Part shown: in pieces, positions 11,547-21,578 of the stretch | Numbering within the stretch: position 1 is the first letter of the stretch | Layout: the number at the start of each line of letters is the position of its first letter | Assembly (NCBI GenBank): GCA_037043455.1 | Contig: JAWPHD010001233.1 | Span: forward strand, 124,001 to 188,000 | Length of the DNA: 64,000 bases | From: Cyrtodaria siliqua | Lineage: Eukaryota; Mollusca; Bivalvia; Adapedonta; Hiatellidae | Reading direction: 5' to 3' | Notes under the pieces: model-generated | Database searches by the model: none | Seen by the model: only the letters and a program-made list of their open reading frames with translations | What the model was told of the DNA's origin: nothing | Translations under genes and position numbers: made by a program

Positions 11547-11675
11547 CTGATTCAGATGCACTCTATGTGCAAAGGTTTGATCAAACACAGGTGAAGTTAA
11601 ACAGTATTTCCCTGGATCGTTGTGCATCAAATTAGGTACAGGTGGTAGCTGCTTGAAGTCACCAGATGCCACGAT
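11547..11675 (-). CDS. Helicase exon 4: motif III
   Basis: Encodes IVASGDFKQLPPVPNL and CLTSPVFDQTF. GDFxQLPPV is the diagnostic Pif1/RecD motif III, coupling ATP hydrolysis to DNA binding. The acceptor is ATTTTAG and the donor CAG|GTATAT; both phases are 0. Confidence 0.88.
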
Positions 11676-12120
11676 CTAAAATGACATGCTATATATGTAA
11701 ACAAGTATGTTGAACATCAGCTTTGTTTGTCTTTATTATAGATAAGAAACACACATCTCAGCCTACATTTCCGTACCAAATAATTATATTGTAACCACAG
11801 GAGCTAACCGGTCAATATAACTACATTAAAATATTTGTTAAGATGGAATAAACAAGAGGTGAGGAGGGTGGGATATTGTTAGTTCAAATTTGACTGATTA
11901 TTAAATTTGTTCAAGCTTTCATTTGATATAAACAATCTGATCAGATGACATGCAGCATCTAGAGATTGAACATAGCAAAATATAGTATAATGGCCATAAC
12001 TTCAGTGTATTACTTTCATCTAGACAGGCATTTGAAGAAAAATGGACGCCAATCACAGATTTATTTTTAAAATAAATTTAACTGGTAGAACTTTAAAATG
12101 GGTCTTACACAACCAAAACT
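11676..12120. other. Intron 3 sequence, no further gene
   Basis: AT-rich intronic DNA. ATAATGGCCATAACTTC near 11990 resembles the dispersed repeat at 10.33-10.59 kb, suggesting another worn copy. Confidence 0.4.
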
Positions 12121-12124
12121 TTAA

Positions 12125-12639
12125 AGGGACACTGTCCGTAACTAAGCAGATATTGAGCATAACCAAATAACCGTCTGACTTATATTCAGTGAAATGTATA
12201 CTTGAAAACATGAGCATTGACCCTAAGAAGTCTGTAATAATACATTCGTGAGTTTGAAAAAAAGAAGCTTTTAATTATTATTTGTAAATAAAGTGGGACC
12301 CACCATATTTACCTTTTCTGCGATCACGTGACTTCCATTATCGCATTAGGTTTTGATCCTAGTATGTATTGCGAAATATGTATAGCCCGGTTAGCTCAGG
12401 TAGGAGCGATGTCCTGCTTTACGCTCACGCTCACTAGTCTATTATTACCGCGAGTGTAGTTTTAGTTTGGGCTGCGAGTTCAAACTCCCGAACCGGTTAT
12501 TCTTTTTTTTGTACCGCGATTAAATTCCGTCGAACAATCTTGCTTTTAATTAGTAAATATTGAATAATGTTTAGTGTGTAATGTTTGCGAACATAATTAG
12601 TGTGAGTTTTATAAGCTAAAAGTTACGGACATTGTCCCT
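12125..12639 (+). mobile_element. TTAA-flanked MITE carrying a tRNA-like segment
   Basis: The terminal inverted repeats are AGGGACACTGTCCGTAACT at 12125 and its near-perfect reverse complement ending at 12639 (AGTTACGGACATTGTCCCT). Each end is flanked by TTAA (12121-12124 and 12640-12643), the target duplication made by piggyBac- and Kolobok-type transposases. The element is 515 bp, lacks a transposase and contains a tRNA-like stretch at 12388-12503. A truncated, reverse-oriented relative is at 34.2-34.39 kb, also ending at TTAA. Confidence 0.8.
12388..12503 (+). other. tRNA-like segment with Pol III box motifs
   Basis: GGTTAGCTCAGGTAGGAGCG fits an A box and GAGTTCAAACTCCCG fits a B box. CCGGTT near the start pairs with AACCGG at the end as a partial acceptor stem. 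The A and B boxes are about 80 bp apart, with extra sequence where an anticodon arm should be, so this is not a functional tRNA gene; a SINE head or a captured Pol III promoter is more likely. Confidence 0.55.
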
Positions 12640-12988
12640 TTAATCTAATCAGATATTTCAGTATTGTATCATTAAAATATTGTTAATACAAATAGATTAG
12701 GTATTCTTAAGAAAAATTGTTATATTGTAGATTGCATTGTTAAGCATTAAACCAGATATAAATCGGTAATTTAGTTAGTATTTGATCAGTTTATTGAGCA
12801 CTGGAGTGTTCTACAGTATGCTGCTCATGTAATATCGTTCGAAAGTCACATGGGGTGCGGGGTCATTTTCCAGTCGTGTTTTTTACACAAGACATTAGGC
12901 GGATATGCAGCTACCATCATACATTTTAAAAAGCTGCATGCATAGGAGCCAATTTATTAGGCTAACACACGCATTACTAAATATTTAC

Positions 12989-13098
12989 CTGCATTCCACC
13001 AAACACATTGGGTTTGCCTTTAACCATGCGGCATATATATTCTAAAGTCTCATATACCTCGGCAGATACCATGCCTATTTCATCAATAACTAGTACAT
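12989..13098 (-). CDS. Helicase exon 3: Walker B / motif II
   Basis: The acceptor TTATTTTCCAG and donor GCAG|GTAAAT frame VLVIDEIGMVSAEVYETLE and KPNVFGGMQ. DEIGM is the Pif1-type DEXX box. Splicing to exon 2 (ACTG|AT) makes the Asp before VLVIDE. Confidence 0.88.
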
Positions 13099-13589
13099 CT
13101 GGAAAATAAATTAAAAAAACACATTATAACATTTAGCAAAACTAGTGTTAATTATCGCAATCGTAATATCAACAACATGGCGGTAAACGGTTGTACTGTA
13201 TTATAAAAAGATGATATCGGAAAAAAAATATAACGCTAGACAAACATTAGCGCAAGTGCACACATTATAATTATCATTATGGGCGTTTGTTAAGAAAGCC
13301 CTGACATTATTACAAACTATAAAATTGTATCTTCTCTAAAGAATGTCTTCTGTATTAGCTGAATCAAGTTATCTTTGATCAGCTTTTGTGTATTGTTAGT
13401 GTGGAAAAGTCGAAGGTGCTTAGAAAAGAGGCATGAACATGCTTACACAGTAGTCTATCATAAAACAGTATGAAAAAGCATCTTTGGAAACTGCCGAATA
13501 CGATAAATATAAAAAATATTGCAGTCTCGGTTTGATGAGACTTATCTGGATTTTTTGATAAATCAAAACAGATTGATACCAAAACTTAC
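13099..13589. other. Helicase intron 2
   Basis: AT-rich, with no recognisable repeat or coding content. Short open frames here are shadows. Confidence 0.5.
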
Positions 13590-13800
13590 CAGTACTTAGA
13601 ATTCCACGTTTACATGTCACATAACCATCGTCGTTCAACAAACGTTCTAAGATGCCTTCCTTACTGTACCGACAACCTCCGATCCGAGTCCTGCCCAGTG
13701 GTGGAGTGTTGTACCATCTTCATAATTTAAAGCGGCCATTCCCGTCGATGCGGTTACTGCCAACCGTAAACCCATTTGCCTTAGTGATCTGATTATAGTT
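13590..13800 (-). pseudogene. Helicase exon 2, frameshifted
   Basis: Starts after TATTTTACAG. Its first half reads RSLRQMGLRLAVTASTGMAA and TTLHHWAG, the Pif1 motif Ia region. The second half, GILERLLNDDGYVTCKRG, is open only in another frame. The switch falls within about 13,660-13,700, so a small indel disables the exon. The end splices with G|GTAAGT at 13590. Confidence 0.8.
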
Positions 13801-13851
13801 CTGTAAAATAAACAATTTGGAATACAATATGTTAATAAATATTCATTTCAG

Positions 13852-14902
13852 GCTATGCAATAACTATAGGCAAACTCCAACGGCAGTGCGACCAGTTCGG
13901 TTCTTAGACGTGTATATGTATTATGAAGATCACTGCAAACAGACGCAGAAAACACAACAATCAAAAGACTATGTCACCAGAGTCATTCCAAAGATCTTTC
14001 CAGATTGTGTCCGAACAGTTGTATACCAAAATGGAAAACGATATCATGGGTTTGATGGGCTTTCGCGTGTAGATGTGTTAGGAAACTACGGCTAAGTACA
14101 TTTATGATGATGCTGTACACATGACTAAGGATAAAGACACCATAAAACTGTTACGCCAAACAACACATTTGTTGGGTGGATCTTCCGTTATAATTGATAT
14201 GGCAATAGAGAAAGACAAATTGAACATTAAAGTGAACAAGCACGCAATAGAACGTACTTCGCTTGATTTACCAGAGCAAGTAAAACCTACTCAGACAAAT
14301 ATTGTGTCGTTAATACACATTTCTAAGCATGTACACATATGTAGAGGTACACTTGTGTCAGAGAGCAACGAAGGAACGGGACGTCTAGAGAAGTGGTCAA
14401 CGTTTTTTAACAGTACCGTTGAAAATCGCCATAGATCTAAGAAATGTGCTGGAGTAGGACCTTGGTTATCCAAGAGTGATACGTGTGTACACTGCCTTAT
14501 GAGTTTAAAGTGTATACGTGCGAAGCAAAAAATACATGACAGTTACGATACTTCATCGATGAAATGTGTTGCTCCGCTGAACGAAGACAATGCGGTGGCT
14601 CTAGATAACATTGACCCCATTATTGAAGGTGCGACGGTAACTCGATGCAATACGGACAGCAATGCCCCACCTATCGAAGCGACGACGACATCTCGAGATG
14701 AAACTGAAAGACCTGAGCTGATCAATATGGCAGAAGAAGATCATGTTCAATTGAAGGCTATACTACAACAGAACCTAATTAAGGGCGCACCAGAAGAATT
14801 TCGTGTACTGATGGAATCACAGCTTAAGAACTTGAATGCTGAAAAGGACCATAGATACCGCAGATGGGAAAAGAGTCATCGGCATTTGTCTCTCTATATA
14901 TT
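13852..14902 (+). pseudogene. Transposase exon 1: RFX-like winged helix plus zinc-like motif
   Basis: After the acceptor ATTCATTTCAG the exon encodes FLDVYMYYEDHCKQTQK, VIPKIFPDCVRTVVY and KRYHGFDGL. This spacing resembles an RFX-type winged-helix DNA-binding domain (Y..Y...C......FGK.I...FP.......G..RY...G). A frameshift near 14093 then moves the frame to YIYDDAVHMTKDKD. Further on, HVHICRG... RSKKCAGV... SKSDTCVHC may form a zinc site. The donor chosen is TATATT|GTAGGT because the nearby TTGTAG|GTAAGT would leave an in-frame TAG and the wrong phase. Either site could be used. Confidence 0.55.
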
Positions 14903-15178
14903 GTAGGTAAGTTGTATATTATAATAATTGTGTATAAGTCAATAAATAGCTGGTATTCCTTGATCCTAAAACAGTCAAACATTCATTTAGATTTTAAAGT
15001 AGTAAGGCTGCAATACGCCAGTATTACATAGACATGTATATAATAGTTTAGAAAATAAATAATGAAAACTTTACGTTTTGGTTCATATGAAACGACACTA
15101 ACTACACTACACACGTCATTGAGATCGCCAACCATCCCATCTCAATGCGTTTAGCAATATATTAATTGAACTTTTCAG
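14903..15178 (+). other. Transposase intron 1
   Basis: AT-rich, ends TGAACTTTTCAG. Nothing else seen. Confidence 0.6.
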
Positions 15179-15398
15179 ATCTCCACAGGCATACGCCGAC
15201 CTGAAGTCTTCGGGAATGTTGGTTCTTCCATCCAAACGTCTCCTTCAGTATTATAAGAATTCCGTGGCCCAGAAACCAGGATTAAACGAAAACCAACTGG
15301 TATGGATGCAGAAAGAGGCGGAGGCAGCAAATGTTACTAGTTTTGGAAGGCGGGGTGGCTTCATTATCGACGAAATGACAATACAGGATGATATACAG
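15179..15398 (+). CDS. Transposase exon 2
   Basis: Encodes SPQAYADLKSSGMLVLPSKR, PGLNENQLVWMQKE and GGFIIDEMTIQDDIQ. SP.AY..L......LPS.RTL..Y and (I/F)DEM.I are the opening of the P-type RNase H domain. The donor is ACAG|GTTTGT. Confidence 0.82.
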
Positions 15399-15583
15399 GT
15401 TTGTTTCACGTTTGACTCCTCGTATCTCTGTTTAAAAATCCGTGTGCATCTATTTCTTGTCTACATACAACATTTATAAGATGAATACTGATGATAAATG
15501 AAAATAACACAACCATCCGCTGATCAGTCCTCGATGACCAGTAACTGGTCTAGTATAAAATCACTTAAAAATAAGGACTATTC

Positions 15584-15614
<31 letters not shown>

Positions 15615-16259
15615 GTAATAATAGTAATACTAATAGTAATAAATAATAATAATAATAATAATAATAAATGCTAATAATAATACAAAAAGTCCATATAAGT
15701 AAGCTGCCAGCTCAATTCCGGACCAGTACGTGAAAACGTGAATATATGGTAAAATATTATTATTGGGTGAGACTATAATGATATTGTATTACTCTTATAC
15801 AGACTATCATGCTTCAACGTCCTGTGTGTGACACCGTTTCAGACAGAATGTTTATAAAATAACTGCCATTTTACACATTTTTACTGTTAATGTCAGCATT
15901 TGAAAGAACAAATGGCAATAAACCCGGCCAAAATGAAAATCATGTTGCCTGTAACCATGCAATCACTGCATGTTAGTTGTTAGAAACCTTAACATGTATG
16001 ATATATTTATAACATACAAAGCATTAAACATGGTTTAACAAAAACGATCGAATATATTTCGCTTTTAAAAATAATCTATTTTGTTCAAAGCGGTGTATGT
16101 CTATGTTTGACTCTTTTTCGATACAGTGCACAATGACCTAAAGGTCATAAACGACTTTTAATTAGATACGGAAAAAAAATGCATAGAAAAAAAGGTCTTC
16201 TTATTTATATTATTCATACTATTTGAGAGTATACTTAATAGTTTTTTCCTTATAAATAG
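15399..16259 (+). other. Transposase intron 2 with an ATA microsatellite
   Basis: Contains an imperfect (ATA/TAA)n run at about 15,586-15,670 and no other feature. Confidence 0.6.
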
Positions 16260-16384
16260 ATTGTACGAAAAGGGAATGCGTGGACAATCGTGGGAATGTT
16301 AGATACCATTATTGACGAGAAAGCTTCTATCAAAATAGCGACACACGTTCTTCAAGTGGTTTTTCATGGATTCACAGGATTTAG
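16260..16384 (+). CDS. Transposase exon 3
   Basis: Encodes IVRKGNAWTIVGMLDTIIDE and THVLQVVFHGFTGF. It ends GGATTTAG|GTAATT, leaving AG to complete Arg with the next exon. Confidence 0.8.
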
Positions 16385-16811
16385 GTAATTCAACATCTTT
16401 ATTTCGTATTTATTTCATTACAGCAAAACAAGTATTAAGTTGTGGAAAGGAATGACGTTAATATAACATAAATGAAATAAAATGTATATAAGTTGTCATT
16501 TTCTTTTGTGAGTGTGTGTCCATAATAATTATGGTAGTGAAATAAAAGATGAACTACACCTACCACATATTACACACATGTTTACATTTAACATAACATT
16601 GTATTAATCTCTTCTTTTTTTTAAATTTCTTGTCTTCCCTGTTTTTTGTATACATGACATAAGTTATTTTTTTAAGATTTTACATTTCGTGATCATTTAT
16701 ATCAGTTGTTTTAAATTCTATCATAAAGGAGAGTTGCGGTATTCAATAGAGAATAGTAAATAGTATTTATTCCACAAATAACACATTTTTGTTTCACCGT
16801 GTTTATTACAG

Positions 16812-17958
16812 ATGGCCAGTAGCGTACTTCGCGTCAGCGCCAGCAACAACGCATCAACTCTACTTAACATTTTTGGAGTGCGTAGAGCGACTGGAAGAAA
16901 AGGGATTCCTCGTCGATTACCTGATGATGGACGGAGGAAGCGCCAATAGAGCACTAACATCCATTCTTATCCCCAGTGACCCTCGGAGGGAAAAGTACTC
17001 TACAAAGCATGTTTATGACTTTAATAGGAACATTGCTATTATACAGGACGTCAAACATTGCTTGAAAAAAATCCGCAACGGAATTGAAAGTAGCAGATTA
17101 TGTCACATGAATGCAAAGGGTAGACTCCTGGTGGTAAATGGAAAACAAATTGTTTGGGACCATTTCGAAGAAGCTTTCGGATTCAACTCCCAGGCTGGAT
17201 TTCGTATTCATAGAAAACTTAGGAAAGAACACATAGAATTGAACCCTTCTTCAAAAATGAGGAATGAGCTGGCTAATTCGGTTCTGAATGACGAAATGTG
17301 GTTCTTGATGAGATCCTACCAGGCAACACTTAAAGATCCTGAGAGATTGTCCGGAACGATTGAACTGTTAGATAACACCCGCGATATCGTTAGAATATTT
17401 GACTGGAATCGACCCATAACCAAAAATGACCCTCGCATCCAACAATTACAAGACTGTCTCGCGTTCTTCAACGCTTGGGAGAGTTCTGTTCAAGGATCCG
17501 TCACTTTGACAGAGAGAAAAAAATTGCTGACAAAGGAGTGCAGAGACGATCTGAATTCCTGCATTCTGGGATTCTGTGCACTCTGCGACGAGATTCTAAC
17601 AGGCGTTGGGTCGATCAATCCTTGATACTTTAATTCTGATTTAATTGAAAACGTGTTTTGTCAAGAACGTGGTATTCACCATGGTTGCAATACCAACCCC
17701 ACACGGAACCAGTATGGTCCAGCAATAAATGCCATCTGCTTAGAGCAGACGACCATTTCCAATAAATCTAACTCGGGTATCAATGCGCATTTCTTTCATG
17801 CAACAACTCCGGGAAAACTCGTCAACAGAACCGAGACGTGTCATATTCGCAAAGTGAATAAGGGTCGCGGAAAGATTCACGGATGCGGACTTGACTATAT
17901 GACTACTATTTATTTGTTACGACATGATATACATACATACATATCATACTGTATTTAA
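16812..17958 (+). pseudogene. Transposase exon 4: catalytic core, internal stop
   Basis: Begins WPVAYFASAPATTHQLY and holds DGGSANRALTS and DVKHCLKKIRN, then a helical insertion domain (the P-element GTP-binding region would lie here; no clear GTP-binding motif is visible). TGA at 17623-17625 interrupts it. Downstream DLIENVFCQERGIHHGCN and TRNQYGPAINAI complete the family pattern. A single base change could have made the stop. Confidence 0.82.
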
Positions 17959-18787
17959 GAAACCCGGCATAACATGATAGAAGTTCGTTTCTAATCAGTT
18001 GTCCGAGCTCGTGGTAAACAACCAACATAACGTAAACTCGCTTAAGATCCTCTATGTTTAATACTAGTATTTGAATATTCGTGATTATTTGTTCTTTCAA
18101 AACATTTTATATTTGATTGTAATTTAATGTAATTATACACATTGTATGTGTATTGTATATATGTTGATTATGTATAAAAGGCTATCTTGCGTGGCCATCC
18201 ATTTAATTTAAATATGTTGCTGTTCACAATATTACTTGTAAATTGTTACAAAAGCGCATAATGTGTAAACTCCGTGATGATCAAAGAGATGAGACCAGGC
18301 GGTGTTGGTACCCTCATATATGTGTTCATTCGTCAGTAGGTTTTAAAATAGTATGCATCTGCCGTAAAATTAGCCTGTTTATGTCGGGATTAGGATCCAC
18401 CAATTAATCAAGGTTCTACATATGTTCATTACATTGATCTCAAACTTGCCCTAACAAATTTGAATTTAACACCCAGTTTACAGTTACTTTATATAAAATC
18501 AGTGTGAACTTTACGCAGCTGTTAAAAAAAGATGAGAAAGATCAAATGTAGAGAGGTAGAGCTTGTATTTGGTTTATGTTTTACTCTTGTTATTTAACTT
18601 GCCTTGTTTAAAATGTATAAATAACGTGTATGGCAGTCGAAACACGATTTATCATTACTACACTAGTGCATTGTTTTGCCTTCGTAGACCAGTTTTGTCA
18701 AGTATCATGTATCACAACCGATATGTCCTTTCATTCAATCTAATTGAACCCATAATGTATCCATAATATTGAGGGAAATCAAAGGAT
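17959..18787. other. No gene seen
   Basis: AT-rich helicase-intron DNA with no repeat, RNA or coding signature that I can support. Confidence 0.5.
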
Positions 18788-19085
18788 TCAAAGGTCCTGA
18801 GAGGCGCCTGTTTGCACTATGATTAAAAGAAAACCATGGTAGTTATTGAGACGAAGTGTATTGAAGGTTTTATTGAAATTAAACAGGGAAAGCTCTTTTG
18901 CGACTGTCACAGAATAATGATCATGATTGCGTTCTTCAGAGTCGGTAAGTACAGCTAGCTGAATAGGAAGTTCATGAAATGTCAAACCACTTCCTAGTGA
19001 CCATGGTGGTACTTCAATTTTCCTTAAATTTGAACAGCAAGTGCTGCATATCCATTCCATGCCATCAACACCCACAGTTCCAGTA
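18788..19085 (-). pseudogene. Fragment resembling DUF6570 (Helitron-associated)
   Basis: On the minus strand, GMEWICSTCCSNLRKIEVPP is followed by GLTFHELPIQLAVLTDSEER. The pattern C-x2-C...L..G.VP....GL....(I/L)P..L..L...E.R is that of the DUF6570 region found near the N-terminus of Helitron Rep/helicase proteins and related transposon proteins. The match ends after EER, where family members continue with a hydrophobic LI...PFMQ-like block that is absent here. It is probably a stray piece of another element in the helicase intron. Confidence 0.45.
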
Positions 19086-19211
19086 TTACGTTTTCTGCTT
19101 AAAGCTACAGAGTCTCTATTTTAACTGATAATAACTCATGAATATGAATGAGTCACGTGTTAAATATGTTAAGTTATTTTGCCTTTTAATAAATGGTAAT
19201 TAGTATATCAT

Positions 19212-19295
19212 TTTCTCAATAAGCGTTATGACTCAGTGGTAGAGCACCCGACTTGAAGTCAGAACGTCGTGTGTTCGAGTCCCGAAAGAGGCAAC
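19212..19295 (+). repeat. tRNA-like SINE head
   Basis: GACTCAGTGGTAGAGCAC is a good A box and GTGTTCGAGTCCCG a good B box at normal spacing, with CTTGAAG in the anticodon-loop position (TGA, serine-like). The acceptor stem does not pair, so it is not an intact tRNA gene. Confidence 0.6.
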
Positions 19296-20518
19296 ATTTT
19301 TTTCTTCTGTAAGTCATAATGTTACCTGTGTACAGGTATGATGTGCACTGGTCGATGTCTATACAATAAATGATGTCCTGCGTTATATTTGCTCGCTTAA
19401 CTACCCGATTTCGACATGAGCTGGTGAACATGAAGTTACAAATAAAGACACGCCTACAAAGAAGAAATCGATAGATATAGAAACACCGTAGCTTTAAAGG
19501 TGCTTAAAGGTGTATCATTAGAAGTATGCATTACTGAATGGTTTAGAAGTAAGTATTATCATGACAAATTATAGTATACCCTGGTAATAAATATTTACCA
19601 TTTCTTCAAACACGATTAACTCGAAATTGAAGTTGTGCAAACTTGCGTACATAATGGATATGATGACAACGGTGCCGGATCTAGGTTTAATACTCCGTTC
19701 ACCGGATCTATGGTCGTAATACTTACTCCGGTCACCGGATCGTTAGTCACTTCTAAGTATCATTCGCAAAACCTCGATTAATACTCTCGAAGAATGACGG
19801 GATTGGGCGAGTGTTCGCGAACGTTCTAAGCATGTTATTACTCCACAAGCGAAGTAGGTACACCATACGTTTTTTTTTAGTGGAAGTGTAAGTTTTTAAA
19901 TAAATTCTTCAGTTTATTCATTCTTTAAAAAAATCCTATCTACCCAAGGTAGACATTTTGCGACCGTTGCTCTAAACATATATGTTTGGGCTTATTTTGT
20001 ACTCCATTCAAACTGCTAGTCAGTTGCAGCAAACAAACAGTCTCGCCGCCGTATAACATTGCTACAGAACACTCATTAAGCTTGTGTCTAAATTGTTTAT
20101 TTATTTTTAAAAAATAGACAAATATAAACGTAGACAAATATTGCGAAACGTGTTTGCAGTGCTTCTTCTTATAAGGGTCGCGTGCGACGTAAAGAAGAGG
20201 CACCTCCTTCGGTTTTCATTTTTCTCCGTCTTCTTTAAATTAAACATAAAAGGCTCAAGTTTAGCATATTATGGAATATAGTTCATGACCTGATTTTGAT
20301 AAAAACAAACAATAGGCATTTATCAGTGTATTGAGGGAGCATTTTATCCATATATTTTTGAACGGGAAAACTTACTCTACGAGTAACCTTGTTGTCCTAG
20401 GCCTGTAACACAGTTAACACTGATGTGGTATTTGTTGTGGTGGGGCTGGGGGCAGGGGGTGGGTGGGTGAGGGTCTACACATAATCCTTCGTAATCTGCT
20501 TAAAGCTACATTTTACCG
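19296..20518. other. No gene seen
   Basis: Contains a short CACCGGATC-rich stretch at 19,670-19,745 and GGGTGGGTG-rich DNA near 20,440-20,475. No coding or RNA evidence. Confidence 0.5.
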
Positions 20519-20674
20519 CATAAGATAATTTAATCCGAGCCTTCCCTGACCTTACCAGCCCTTTTTACGATTTTTGATATTTCATCTGGCTGTGTACCTA
20601 TAAAGCCGCAAAAAAAAAAAATAAAAAAAATGGCTCTTAGGGTCAGAGAAGGCTCGTATTAAAGATAATTTTAC
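20519..20674. repeat. Foldback element
   Basis: ATAAGATAATTTAATCCGAG with CCTTCCCTGACC on the left is mirrored by GGTCAGAGAAGGCTCGTATT with AAAGATAATTTTA on the right. The loop contains a poly(A)-rich run. Confidence 0.75.
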
Positions 20675-20944
20675 ATTACTCTTTTAAAGCCCTACATTAC
20701 TCTCCAGTACAGGTGCTATGATGCACTTCATATTCAATCTGAATGTTTGGACCTCTATGCTTATGATGGAAAACTAAAAGCATGCAGTTAACATATCCCC
20801 CTAATTCACTTCAGAAATATATGGACCCGGGGAATGGGCCTTTGAGTTACTACAAATTTTCTAATTCATCTGTATACGCTCCAGAATCACTCTGATTATC
20901 TGTTATTGAGTTAGCTACATAGATAGACCAATCCTTCTTTTTAC

Positions 20945-21070
20945 CGCATAGTAAATTTTTTCCCAGTTCCACACTGTCCCGTAATTATCAGGCTGTGTCC
21001 ACTCACTGCAAGAACAACGCATTCTGATTGCTCTTGCGAAATGGGCCTCTTACGGGCCTCCATAATGCTG
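20945..21070 (-). CDS. Helicase exon 1: Walker A exon
   Basis: An ATG at 21063-21061 opens EARKRPISQEQSECVVLAVS, then SLIITGQCGTGKKFTMR. The donor ATGCG|GTAAAA gives CG|A (Arg) with the exon starting at 13800, so the frame runs directly into IIRSLRQMG. This phase and motif continuity over a 7.1-kb gap is the main proof that the exons belong together. The Ser/Thr normally following GK of Walker A is Lys. Confidence 0.8.
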
Positions 21071-21302
21071 CTGAAGCAATAGAACGTTTCTTAGCAATAT
21101 TCACTCCGGAGCTAATTTTATAAAACCGGAAGTTGACGAACGTCAGGGAAGAGAAACTAGCAGATGACTCATGTCAACAAATAAATGAACTACTGACACG
21201 TCAATATTGAAAATAGAAGTAAGTAATGTTACTTACCTGTTTGCTACTTGAGATATAAAAATTACCGTTTTAAAATTTCGAATCGACAATTTTTACTTGC
21301 AC

Positions 21303-21388
21303 TCCTGAACTTTCTTTACAAGAAAGTTACAAGAAAGTTCTCTCTGAGAGTTTAAAATACAAGAAAGTTCTCTCTGAGAGTTTAAAAT
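21303..21388. repeat. 30-bp direct repeat
   Basis: AAGAAAGTTCTCTCTGAGAG plus TTTAAAATAC occurs twice in a row, with a partial third copy before it. The inner CTCTCTGAGAG is nearly palindromic. Confidence 0.8.
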
Positions 21389-21578
21389 ACTTTTTTTCAT
21401 CATTGTATTCATTCACAACATATAATTTCGAATTCCTGTGCTCTATGGCAGGTACATACCACCATAAAAGCCTACTAAATAGGCTTCTCCAATATTCCAA
21501 TAGGTCAGATAAATACCTCTGCATGAATTAGCTAACATTTAAATTAAACAAAGTAAAAGCTTTAAATATTCAACTTAC

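Larger units (their letters stand above)
13852..17958 (+). pseudogene. P-element/THAP9-type transposase gene
   Basis: Plus-strand exons are 13852-14902, 15179-15398, 16260-16384 and 16812-17958, with phases that join. P-type transposases cut and paste DNA with an RNase H-like fold. Hallmarks in order: LPSKRLLQYY, GFIIDEMTI (candidate first catalytic Asp), FTGFRWPVAYF, DYLMMDGGSANRALTS (second Asp), DVKHCLKKIRN, and NSDLIENVFCQERG (candidate Glu) with NPTRNQYGPA. These follow the Drosophila P element/THAP9 order. Damage: a +1 frameshift near 14093 in exon 1 and an in-frame TGA at 17623-17625, after which the same frame continues to the natural stop at 17956-17958. The upstream exon that should hold a start codon was not found, and no THAP zinc finger is visible. 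The gene lies wholly inside a helicase intron, on the opposite strand. Confidence 0.82.
8746..21070 (-). pseudogene. Pif1-family helicase gene, six exons, transposon type
   Basis: Pif1 proteins are SF1B 5'-3' DNA helicases. The minus-strand exons are 21070-20945, 13800-13590, 13098-12989, 11675-11547, 11137-10918 and 9164-8746. Each has GT-AG borders and matching phase. In order they give motif I (GQCGTGK), motif Ia (VTASTGMAA), motif II (IDEIGM), motif III (GDFKQLPP), the middle domain, TVHRAQGQTL and GQLGVAIGRA. About 400 codons in all, short for cellular PIF1 and lacking its N-terminal region, but typical of the Pif1-like copies in invertebrate mobile DNA. Damage: motif I has Lys where Ser/Thr should follow GK (GTGKK), and exon 2 has a frameshift. 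The 7.1-kb first intron contains a whole transposase gene in the opposite orientation. I judge it a decayed transposon gene rather than host PIF1. Confidence 0.8.

Noticed and set aside
19212..19295. Functional tRNA-Ser gene
   Set aside because: A and B boxes are good but acceptor and anticodon stems do not pair; the same holds for tRNA-like heads at 12.4, 40.1, 51.2, 53.99 and 55.9 kb.
8746..21070. Cellular PIF1 gene
   Set aside because: The N-terminal half of host PIF1 is absent, Walker A lacks Ser/Thr, exon 2 is frameshifted and the neighbours are transposon-type genes.
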